Shown here piece by piece: positions 7,944-16,256 of a stretch of 21,887 nt of DNA. The notes under the pieces were generated by a model that did no database searches, was not told the origin of the DNA, and saw only the letters and a program-made list of their open reading frames with translations. Numbering within the stretch: position 1 is the first letter of the stretch; every line of letters starts with the position of its first letter. This stretch comes from JAAZMA01 sp964564325 (GTDB lineage: Bacteria; Bacillota; Clostridia; Tissierellales; Tepidimicrobiaceae): assembly GCA_964564325.1 (NCBI GenBank), contig CAZMBD010000029.1:1-21887 (forward strand), given 5' to 3'. Both the position numbers and the translations under genes were made by a program.

Positions 7944-10900
7944 TTGAGTACATGGTCTATTAACGGAACGAGTGAATTCCCACTTACACAACCAATGGTT
8001 GGTCAAAAAGAATTTTATAATATTTTCAAATCTTTTATTGGTACAATGAAAGACTCAGGAATGGCTACAATATTTCCCGTTATAGGTAAATGGGGGATAG
8101 GAAAGTCTAGGATTGGATTTGAGGTGATTTCAGAGGCCATAGGGATAGATAAGGGATGGATTATATCTGAAGATGGCGAAACAAAAAAGGTTAGGGTACT
8201 AAAAGAAAACTTTGGTGATGGTATATTACCTATATTTATTAGGTATTCTCAGATGCTCCATGAAGATTTAACTAGTGAAAACTGGGTTGCCTATGGTGTT
8301 TATACAGCCTTATCTTATTTAGCAGAAGATCCAGACTCTAGTATGCAAGGGAAGGTAATTGAAGAATTGCAAAATGCCCTTTTACCTTTTGGATTTAAGA
8401 AAGAAAAGTTAAAAGACATATTAAAATTAGAAGAAATAGAAAAAGATGATTTGCTATTGGACATGAGAACTCTAGATAGGATGGTCAAGGAAGCTACGGA
8501 GTATTTAAAAGTCTGCAATATTGACCATTTGCTAATAGTATGTGAAGAGGTAGAGACTGCTGGTGAAATTGCAAAATATGGTTTAGAGAAAGATAAAGAA
8601 AATATAAGAAGAGTTGATGGAGAAGCTATAAAAGTAATTTCATCTGCGATTAAACATGAAGACACGAGAAAAAAGTTTCCTAATACATCTTTTATGTTAC
8701 TTTGCTCTCCAGTGATAGGTTACCATATTCGAGGGATTGGAGCTTTAGAGAGAAGAATTTCTATTTGTGAGTTAAAAAATAATACTTTTGCAGATATATC
8801 AGATTTTATGAATCATCTAAAAGAAGACGGGAAAATGAACACTTATCCAGAAGGACTGGTTGAAGCGGCCTATACTATTGCAGGTGGAAATTTTGGTTGG
8901 CTCAATGTAATTATGGCAGAGCTAGACCATTTAATATCTGGAAAACCTGACATAAAAACGGGAGAAGCCTTAGAAGACTTACTAAGAACAAGCTCTAGAT
9001 TTCAAAATAGCTTAATAGACAAAGCTGCCTTTGATTATATTAATTGTAAAGAAAAATATAGGCATATAATAAAAAATGCATTACTCATGCAGCTACCTAT
9101 AACAAAGACAAATTACACAGAAGATGAACTAGAAGGAATGGTTGAAGCTAAAGCATCAGATGGGACAAGGCTTTTCAAAGATTTCTATTTAATAAAGCTA
9201 AAGAAAGATGGTTTAGGAGAGTACCTTCACAGTGTAGGATATGAAAGACAAGAAGGAAATCAGTTTGTAAATACCTTTGGCTCTACTTTTGACTTGGAAG
9301 TACTTTTGAAAAATCTAAAAATGTACTCTTTAAATGTGGAAGACCATGAATATATTATAGGTTCAGGAAAAGAGACATTTTTAGATCAAGTAAGGATGTT
9401 GTATCCAGAAGAAGGGGTAGAAGAAGCGGCAAGCATTATTTTTGAATATATTATGAAAATAGTTGAGGAAGATGGGCTAATACCAACTTATATAGGACCT
9501 AACTTTGCTTATCTTTATCAGTTAAATAAAAGGTATCGGGTAGATAAGGGTGAATTTAGCTACTTAACTGATGGAGAAAAAAATGAGGAACTAGAAGAAT
9601 ATATTAAAGAAATGAAAAAAGATAGGGAGGGAGAGGTTAAAAGAATTTTAACAGGTTCTATCAGATCTTTAGAAATAAACTATAATGACATAGAAAGCTT
9701 TGAGCTAGAAGGTCTGCCTTGTATGAGGACGACGGTAGAAGAAGGACCTTGGTTAACTGTAAATCCAAACAATATAGTTACTATAGTTTGGGGCAAGGAT
9801 GAGGAAAAACTATACAAAGGTTTACAGGATAGGAGATTATTAAGTAAAGGACTCCATCCAATTTATATTTTATCTGATACTCCTATGGATGAAATAATTA
9901 GTAAAGTTAAAAGAGATTTTAAAGAGGTGGGTAAGTGCTTGATACCACTTCAAATATCTAGATTACAAAAAGAAGTTTTAGAAGTGATGTCTGTTTCTAA
10001 AGAAATGGTTGATTTTAGGGATTCGGCCAATGAAATAGGTATTATTTATCGTGAAAAGATTAGAAAATTAAATGACTTTTTTATCCATGGGGCTAGAAAT
10101 TGGTTTGATGAAATAGATGAAAAAGGGTATATTCTTAGGCCTATTATCTATAAGAATCAGTGGGATTATAAGCAGATTAATTTGTTAGCTGAGGCTTTTA
10201 AGAGGATGCTTATTAATAATGCTACTATAGAGCAACTTGGTTCAGATCCAAAAGTTAAACTCTCTGACGGTGAATATCAAGATTTGTTGTCAATTATGAG
10301 AAATGTACACATCGGAACAATTATGGAGAAGAAAGGATTTAAAAATACAGGAATATTTGATAACAGTTCTAGCTTTGATGTAGGTATTCCCAGTGCGTTT
10401 ATTCATTTTTTATCTTTTATAGGGTCCCAAAGGAGAAGCCTAAATGATTTTGAAGGAAAGAATTTTTTTAGTGGTTTCGATAAAGTAAAGCCCAAAAAGA
10501 TACTAGAACAGTGGGTACAATTTTTTATTGCCTTGAAATTAATACGCAAAACAGAAGGTTTTTTAGAAAGAGTTAAATCTAATGACCTAAATGAAAAATA
10601 TGATAGAGTAAAAAATTGGTTTGAAAAAGACTACATTGAAGAGAAAAATCAATTAAGAGAAATAATAGAAGGGCCTTATTTGAATGCCCTAGACATGCAG
10701 AATATATATTATAAAGAAAAGCTAGAAGAGGGCAAGAAATATATGGACAGCATCGAAATTGATTCCTTAATTACAAGGCAGGAAGATCCTTTAGATATAT
10801 GGGGAGCTGTGCTCAAAAATTTAGATATGTTCTATGAATTAATGGAATATATTTATGATAAAGACGGTTGGGAGTTAAATTCTGCATTTAGTCCAAATAT

Positions 10901-11975
10901 AATCAAAAACCTGAAGATAGATGATGATAAGGAAAAACTTTGGTTTAGGATACGCCATATTAAACTATTTCATGAATATGTGAAAGAAATAAAGGTTCCA
11001 GCCGCAAAAATGATTACAGATATGATTACGGAAATAAAAAAGGCAGGTGAATATCGAGGGGTTGCATTTCCTATATTCCCAATAACCAACTTATTAAATA
11101 GATATAGCATTGAATTAGAATATGCTACAAATTATAAGGAACTTTCAACTTCAAAATACAAAACAACTGTTAAGGAGACCTACACTCTTGCTTATAATCT
11201 TCAAACAGCTAAATATAGTAAAGCAATAGAACGATTAGAGCAGATTTTAAACGAGTGTGGTATTGAAGGGAAAACCACTTCAGAGTTTAAATGGTCTAAT
11301 GATAAAGGCGTAATGGGAGAATATAAATCAATCTTCAAAAATTTTAAAGAAATAGTAGACTGCTATATAGATGATTTGCCAGATGCTAAAAGATGGGCAG
11401 AATATTTCAGTGATGCACCTGAGAACCTTAAGAACTTAACAGAAGTAAAAAATTTAAATAATTATATAGAGACTTTAGAAATTTTCTGTTCAGGAGGTTT
11501 AGTTGAAGAAATTGATAATAAAGAATTGGAACTAGAGTCTGAACCTAAAGAATTCTCAGCTTATTATCAAGAATTAATTGCGGAAATGAAACAATATATA
11601 GGCTTAATAGAAGGTGAAAAAATTAATGTTATGGGTAAGGCAAAAGAAGAAAGAAATAAATTATATGACAATAGCCTTATAAGCACTATGGATGCTATCC
11701 GTAGAGCCCAGGGGAAGCAACAAGTAAATGTAGAATTTAATTTGGCAGAAGACCCTAAAGAAAGAACTTATGGAGAAACTCAAAAAAATATAGAATTAAA
11801 GATGGCAAATTTGTCTCAGGAGGGGAGAGAGTTTTTCAAGGGTAAAAAATCTACTTTTGAATTCTTTAAAAATGTAGTGGAAAAGAATGGAGAGATAGAC
11901 TGGCATGATAGTGCAATAGAAAAACAGGAATTAGAGGGTATGAACCTCATTAAAACAAAGGTTGTGTTACTATGA
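7944..11975 (+). CDS. Giant P-loop ATPase (1343 aa) of the defence system
   Basis: Residues 48-55 (GKWGIGKS) form a Walker A motif and residues 196-202 (LLIVCEE) a Walker B with the acidic catalytic pair. A strand near 250-256 (FMLLCSP) is placed like a sensor 1. This is an AAA+/STAND-like ATPase confined to the first 350 or so residues. The remaining 1000 residues are long, largely helical and charged, without recognisable nuclease or helicase motifs. Size and layout recall the large ATPases of BREX (BrxC/PglY), but no clear family match can be claimed. The start is TTG 7944, supported by AGGAGGGA seven bases upstream; the first in-frame ATG (M19) is downstream and has no ribosome site. Its stop overlaps the next start (ATGA), so it is coupled to the 265-aa protein. 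It likely powers sensing, assembly or DNA movement. Confidence 0.9.
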   Translation: MSTWSINGTSEFPLTQPMVGQKEFYNIFKSFIGTMKDSGMATIFPVIGKWGIGKSRIGFEVISEAIGIDKGWIISEDGETKKVRVLKENFGDGILPIFIRYSQMLHEDLTSENWVAYGVYTALSYLAEDPDSSMQGKVIEELQNALLPFGFKKEKLKDILKLEEIEKDDLLLDMRTLDRMVKEATEYLKVCNIDHLLIVCEEVETAGEIAKYGLEKDKENIRRVDGEAIKVISSAIKHEDTRKKFPNTSFMLLCSPVIGYHIRGIGALERRISICELKNNTFADISDFMNHLKEDGKMNTYPEGLVEAAYTIAGGNFGWLNVIMAELDHLISGKPDIKTGEALEDLLRTSSRFQNSLIDKAAFDYINCKEKYRHIIKNALLMQLPITKTNYTEDELEGMVEAKASDGTRLFKDFYLIKLKKDGLGEYLHSVGYERQEGNQFVNTFGSTFDLEVLLKNLKMYSLNVEDHEYIIGSGKETFLDQVRMLYPEEGVEEAASIIFEYIMKIVEEDGLIPTYIGPNFAYLYQLNKRYRVDKGEFSYLTDGEKNEELEEYIKEMKKDREGEVKRILTGSIRSLEINYNDIESFELEGLPCMRTTVEEGPWLTVNPNNIVTIVWGKDEEKLYKGLQDRRLLSKGLHPIYILSDTPMDEIISKVKRDFKEVGKCLIPLQISRLQKEVLEVMSVSKEMVDFRDSANEIGIIYREKIRKLNDFFIHGARNWFDEIDEKGYILRPIIYKNQWDYKQINLLAEAFKRMLINNATIEQLGSDPKVKLSDGEYQDLLSIMRNVHIGTIMEKKGFKNTGIFDNSSSFDVGIPSAFIHFLSFIGSQRRSLNDFEGKNFFSGFDKVKPKKILEQWVQFFIALKLIRKTEGFLERVKSNDLNEKYDRVKNWFEKDYIEEKNQLREIIEGPYLNALDMQNIYYKEKLEEGKKYMDSIEIDSLITRQEDPLDIWGAVLKNLDMFYELMEYIYDKDGWELNSAFSPNIIKNLKIDDDKEKLWFRIRHIKLFHEYVKEIKVPAAKMITDMITEIKKAGEYRGVAFPIFPITNLLNRYSIELEYATNYKELSTSKYKTTVKETYTLAYNLQTAKYSKAIERLEQILNECGIEGKTTSEFKWSNDKGVMGEYKSIFKNFKEIVDCYIDDLPDAKRWAEYFSDAPENLKNLTEVKNLNNYIETLEIFCSGGLVEEIDNKELELESEPKEFSAYYQELIAEMKQYIGLIEGEKINVMGKAKEERNKLYDNSLISTMDAIRRAQGKQQVNVEFNLAEDPKERTYGETQKNIELKMANLSQEGREFFKGKKSTFEFFKNVVEKNGEIDWHDSAIEKQELEGMNLIKTKVVLL

Positions 11976-12769
11976 TAATACAAATTTTAAAAGAATATGG
12001 GTCAAGGACTGAGTATAAAGTTCTAGAAAAGTATGCTAAGATTCAGAAAAGAGATATAGATGAAATTTGTCAAGGGCTTCTTCTTTTGCCTGGAATATTA
12101 TTAACAAGATTTAAAGAAAATGAATTACAAAAATTAAGGGATTGGCTTAAAGCCCCTAATAATCAGCTAATAATTACTCCTGCTTTAACTGAATGTAATC
12201 TAAAGGATTTTTTTGATATATCTATAGATATATTATTACTAAAAGAAGAAGTAAATTATGAAGGAATTCATTGTGATTATAGGATAGAAAGTATAGCTCA
12301 AGACAAAATATTCACTAGTAGCAAAGGAGTCCTTGGAATTCATTATCGCAAAGACACTGGAAGTGGATTAATTACTGTTATCACATTACCTCTACTAGAC
12401 TACAAATTAAGTCATAAGCATGATGAACTCAAGAAGCATCTTATTGACTGTATAAAAGAAGAAGTGATAGAAAAAGAATCACAAGAAATAGAGCAAAGTG
12501 TAAATATAATTCAAGAGGAACTTATACAAGTTTTAATGTTAATTGCAGCAGGCTATAGATTAGATGAGGAAATGCTGGAAAGTTTCAATCAATATTTCAA
12601 TAAAACACTTGATGATAACTCCCTTAAGGTTATAGAGCATGAATTAGATGAGAAAGATTTAATTGAAAATGGGCAAATAACTTGCAAGGGAGAGGAACTA
12701 TTGAGTGAAAGAAGATTAAATTCATTTATTAAAGTATTGAAGGGAGGTATGAAGAAAGATGGATGGTAA
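11972..12769 (+). CDS. Unrecognised 265-aa partner of the giant ATPase
   Basis: This gene starts in an ATGA overlap with the 1343-aa ATPase gene, so the two products are probably made at matched levels and may bind each other. The N-terminal 55 residues look like a winged-helix segment (EYGSRTEYKVLEKYAKIQ). The middle contains beta-rich stretches (LGIHYRKDTGSGLITVITLPLL at about 122-143). The C-terminal 100 residues are helical and acidic and end near a second small helix-turn-helix-like stretch. No catalytic residues are recognisable. Gene pairs of a large ATPase and a small partner occur in several defence systems, but that comparison is structural only. Confidence 0.82.
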   Translation: MIIQILKEYGSRTEYKVLEKYAKIQKRDIDEICQGLLLLPGILLTRFKENELQKLRDWLKAPNNQLIITPALTECNLKDFFDISIDILLLKEEVNYEGIHCDYRIESIAQDKIFTSSKGVLGIHYRKDTGSGLITVITLPLLDYKLSHKHDELKKHLIDCIKEEVIEKESQEIEQSVNIIQEELIQVLMLIAAGYRLDEEMLESFNQYFNKTLDDNSLKVIEHELDEKDLIENGQITCKGEELLSERRLNSFIKVLKGGMKKDGW

Positions 12770-13910
12770 TTACAATGTAGGAATTCCTATTTCTCAAAGT
12801 ATTGTGGCAAATGTGCAATTAGGGTTACCAGCAACAGTATCTAAGCTTTCAAATAAAATGAGATTTATAGATAAGATAGCTCCTTTATTGAAGGAAGAAG
12901 GAGTAATTAGAACTTTAGATTTGATTCAACCCATGACAATAAATTGTGCAGGTATATCAACGGCTAACAGGACTACTAGTGCTTTCGGAGGAGTTTTATA
13001 TATTTCTGGAGCTGTAAGGCAAGATATCTTAATCCAAGAAGGTTCTATTTATCAAACAAAACAGGAGAGCATAGTTGATGTAGATGAGATAGATGATTTA
13101 GATTGGCAAAAAAAATTGAAATTTATAGATATGATTAATGCTTACAAGTTACTTGAAAATACATTGAAAGAAGAAGATCTTCCTGATTTAATCATAATGG
13201 ATGTTCCTTTGATATTAGAAAGAGCAGACACTCCCCTTTCTGAAAGATTAGACATTGTAGAATATTACGAGTTGTGCAAGGACACTATATCTAAATTTTG
13301 GGAAAATAATAAGGAAAGAGTTTATCCATTTAACAAGAATGGCGTTAAAATTGCATCTATTGGAAACAAAAGATTTGGGGCTATATTTTTTGCATTAACA
13401 AAAGATAATATCAAATATATACCAGATCCAATAGGGAAAAACATAGTATTAAAGCTTGATGAGTACATGGATAAAATTCATACTGTAGGAATTAAAAGAC
13501 TACTGAATGGAATTTTGGTAAAAAGATCTAGGACAGCTGCCTTTCAATTTGATGGTATTACTAAGGACAACCGTATAGAACCTGCATCAGTTAGAAAAAT
13601 GGGGCTTATAGGAATGCATTTAAAGGCAGGGAACAATACTCCACCACTATTGGTTGAAGTATTAGGCAAGACTGAAGATTGGGATTGCGATATGCTTGAT
13701 AAATTGTGTTCGGAAATAATGTCTTTAATAACTTTTGATCAAGCTAAGGCATTGCCAATACCTCTTTGGTATGCAAAATACGCATTAAAACCTATAGGGG
13801 TAAGACCTGGGGTTTTAGAATATTATAAATCACATGCGAGAGAAATGCTTAAAAATGAGAGTTTAGAAGCTATATGGAAAGAGGATTTAGATATATTTGA
13901 GGAAGAATAG
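12759..13910 (+). CDS. NurA-like nuclease-fold protein paired with HerA
   Basis: The 383-residue protein sits directly before a HerA-family ATPase, the position of NurA in HerA-NurA operons. In NurA the RNase H-like fold starts with a strand carrying a catalytic Asp (VDGS-like). The matching place here appears to be INCAGIS (61-67), where the Asp is missing. A second strand with an Asp is present (LIIMDVPL, D148). The C-terminal part has a VEVLGK strand (near 303-308), a helix, and a typical closing segment near LPIPLWYAKYAL. In NurA this fold cuts DNA fed by the HerA ring. If the first Asp is truly lost, the protein may be inactive or use another residue. The start at 12759 overlaps the previous gene by 11 bases, with GGGAGG upstream. 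The family call rests on context and fold pattern. Confidence 0.68.
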   Translation: MDGNYNVGIPISQSIVANVQLGLPATVSKLSNKMRFIDKIAPLLKEEGVIRTLDLIQPMTINCAGISTANRTTSAFGGVLYISGAVRQDILIQEGSIYQTKQESIVDVDEIDDLDWQKKLKFIDMINAYKLLENTLKEEDLPDLIIMDVPLILERADTPLSERLDIVEYYELCKDTISKFWENNKERVYPFNKNGVKIASIGNKRFGAIFFALTKDNIKYIPDPIGKNIVLKLDEYMDKIHTVGIKRLLNGILVKRSRTAAFQFDGITKDNRIEPASVRKMGLIGMHLKAGNNTPPLLVEVLGKTEDWDCDMLDKLCSEIMSLITFDQAKALPIPLWYAKYALKPIGVRPGVLEYYKSHAREMLKNESLEAIWKEDLDIFEEE

Positions 13911-13920
13911 GAGGATACAA

Positions 13921-15600
13921 ATGGATAAATATATTGGCAAATTAGTTGGAAACACAGGAAATCCAAATGATCTAAAGATTGCCTTAGAAGATAGCTTTTC
14001 AGCAAAAAGAGGAGAGTTTGTTAAGATTAGACACAAAGAATCAAATATTGAGCCCGAAACTTATGTACTTGGAAGGATTGTTTCTATATCAAGAAACAAC
14101 ATATTATATAATTCTAATATGGGAGAGGGTTTATCACAGTTAGAAATATTACCAGGGGCACAGGTAACAGGAGAAACATTATTTGGAACTATTGAATTGG
14201 TGGGATTTAGAGATTCCTCAGGCCAAATAAAGATTCCTAGGAGAGCTCTAGACCCAGGAGAAAAGGTATATGGAGTTGATTATGATTTCCTGTCAAGTTT
14301 TTATAGGTTTGATGAGAATACAAGTCTTCATATAGGAAACTTAATAGGTTATGACAGAGGTGAGAATATCGTTCCTGTATATTTGGATGTTAATAAGCTA
14401 GTAACAGAGCATTTGGCAATACTTGCTATGACTGGTTCAGGTAAGTCATATACTGTAGGAAGAATAATTGAGAGACTAGTGGCACAAATGAATGGAACAG
14501 TAATTGTATTTGATGTTCATGGTGAGTATGGAAAAGCTTTTTCAAAAGGAGAATTACATTTTAATGAGGATTTAGACCATATTGAAGATAAGAAAGATAA
14601 AGATAGTATATTAAAGATACACGAAAATCTAAAAAAATTACAGGACATAGGTGGAGGAATTAAAGTATACACTCCACAAATAGACTCATTTGATTATAAA
14701 TATATGAATAAAAACAAACATTTAGCTTTACAATTTGATCGTTTAGATATGGATGATCTGTCATCTATATTACCGGGATTAACAGAACCTCAAGAAAGAG
14801 TATTAGATGTTGCAATTAGGTACTGGATAGCAAAATATAATAATCCACCTAGGGACATACAAGATTTAAGGGAAATATTAGCTGGAGATTTAGAAGAATT
14901 AAGAGATTGGGAAGAGCTAAGTCCTGCTGAGGCAAAAGCTCTTAATGCAAGAAGTGCCGCTGTAGCAGCAGCTAAATTAGGTCGAGTTATAAACGAGGCT
15001 AGAAGTTTTTATACTAGAGCCATCGGTGAACCGAGTGATATATACGATATGGTAGGAGAAAAAGGAGATAGCAAAGGAAGATTAGTAATTATTGATCTTC
15101 AGGGACTTTCAGATGATGCAAGGCAAATTATAACTGCCTTAATATCAAGTGAAATAATGAGGGCTGCTGCTGATAAAAGAAGACAAACTAGGCCATGCTT
15201 TTTAGTATATGAAGAAGGCCATAACTTTGCTCCAGCTGGTGTAGCCTGTATATCGAAGAAAATCATAAAAAAAATTGCAAGTGAAGGAAGAAAATTTGGA
15301 GTGGGGTTTTCTATTATATCTCAAAGGCCATCAAAATTAGACCCAGATGTAACATCGCAATGTAATACTATAATAACAATGCGTTTAAAAAATCCTGATG
15401 ATCAAAGGTTTATGGCTAAAACTAGCGATATGTTTTCTAAGGCTGATATAGATGAACTACCATCTCTCAGCACAGGAGAAGCCCTGATATGTGGTAGATC
15501 AATTCCAGCTCCTTTGCTTGTAAAGGTTGGAACAAAAGCATTAATACATGGGGGAGAATCACCAGAAGTTCTTAATGAATGGGGAGTTTTCAATGGATAG
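13921..15600 (+). CDS. HerA-family hexameric DNA translocase ATPase
   Basis: This 559-residue protein opens with a small HAS-barrel-like beta domain (about 1-110). It then has a FtsK/HerA-type motor: Walker A TGSGKS at about residues 171-176, the VFDVHGEYG strand characteristic of HerA at about 197-205, and a Walker B strand LVIIDL near 388-393. Also present are a YEEGHNFAP segment and the conserved arginine-containing EGRKFG...SQRPSKLDP stretch typical of HerA. The ring is expected to pump DNA into its NurA partner encoded just upstream. An upstream in-frame TTG at 13897 exists, but ATG 13921 is preceded by TAGGAGGA six bases away and is preferred. Its end overlaps the next gene by eight bases. 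HerA-type motors are used in several phage-defence systems. Confidence 0.93.
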   Translation: MDKYIGKLVGNTGNPNDLKIALEDSFSAKRGEFVKIRHKESNIEPETYVLGRIVSISRNNILYNSNMGEGLSQLEILPGAQVTGETLFGTIELVGFRDSSGQIKIPRRALDPGEKVYGVDYDFLSSFYRFDENTSLHIGNLIGYDRGENIVPVYLDVNKLVTEHLAILAMTGSGKSYTVGRIIERLVAQMNGTVIVFDVHGEYGKAFSKGELHFNEDLDHIEDKKDKDSILKIHENLKKLQDIGGGIKVYTPQIDSFDYKYMNKNKHLALQFDRLDMDDLSSILPGLTEPQERVLDVAIRYWIAKYNNPPRDIQDLREILAGDLEELRDWEELSPAEAKALNARSAAVAAAKLGRVINEARSFYTRAIGEPSDIYDMVGEKGDSKGRLVIIDLQGLSDDARQIITALISSEIMRAAADKRRQTRPCFLVYEEGHNFAPAGVACISKKIIKKIASEGRKFGVGFSIISQRPSKLDPDVTSQCNTIITMRLKNPDDQRFMAKTSDMFSKADIDELPSLSTGEALICGRSIPAPLLVKVGTKALIHGGESPEVLNEWGVFNG

Positions 15601-16252
15601 AGAAATACTTGTAAAAAATATAAGAGAAGAACTAATAACAGGTGAAATCAGAAAAAAGTTATTTCCTATGATGACAACCTATGGCATAAGAGACTATTCG
15701 GAGACAGTGCATACAATGGGATTAAATTACTTAACAGCAATAGGTAGGACTATAGATGGAGTAACAGCAATATCTGAGTGTCCAGTTTATCCATATGAGG
15801 AAATTAACAATTCATCTATAGCAAATATGAATATAAAAGTAGCAGATTTGCCAGGTGAGTATAAAGCTGAGAGAGAGCCAATAGTAAGACCGGATTCTAT
15901 CTGGTATTCAATTATTGACAATATACCTTTATTACTTTGTGAGTTTGAAAGATATGATAATAGCAGATTGAAAAATGGAAAGCTTAAAGAAAAAATACAG
16001 AATCTCCTTATAGCTTATAACCAACTAGGGAGAAGAGTCCCGCTAATATTGTTTGTTTATTGGACTTATCCCAAGGTAACACCAGGAGATATTACAGACT
16101 TTATACGTATATTTGATGAGGGGTTTCTTATGAGTAATGGGGTGAGGGTTCAGGGCATTGATGGGAGGATTACAGAGTATTTGGTCTATCATTGTGTGGC
16201 TTCGGGTGTAAAAGAAAATCTAACTTTTAATCAATGGATAAAAGTGAGGTGA
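15593..16252 (+). CDS. 219-aa protein, possible PD-(D/E)XK-like nuclease
   Basis: The start ATG 15593 lies inside the end of the HerA-like gene with GGGGAG six bases upstream; the in-frame ATG at 15548 has no better signal. The protein is soluble and compact. Residues 100-101 (PD) followed by a strand LLLCEFER (113-120) and a helix leading to a second strand (VPLILFVYW, 149-157) resemble the order of a PD-(D/E)XK nuclease fold, with E117-x-E119 in place of the usual E-x-K. This is a weak match. It could equally be a structural subunit of the HerA-NurA complex, since it is coupled to it. It is followed by the kinase after only four bases. I do not recognise a named family. Confidence 0.8.
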   Translation: MDREILVKNIREELITGEIRKKLFPMMTTYGIRDYSETVHTMGLNYLTAIGRTIDGVTAISECPVYPYEEINNSSIANMNIKVADLPGEYKAEREPIVRPDSIWYSIIDNIPLLLCEFERYDNSRLKNGKLKEKIQNLLIAYNQLGRRVPLILFVYWTYPKVTPGDITDFIRIFDEGFLMSNGVRVQGIDGRITEYLVYHCVASGVKENLTFNQWIKVR

Positions 16253-16256
16253 TAAG

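Noticed and set aside
825..16252. Identification as BREX, DISARM or a classical type I R-M system
   Set aside because: No PglZ, BrxL, DrmA/B or HsdR-like gene is visible. The large ATPase and methylase alone do not make these systems.
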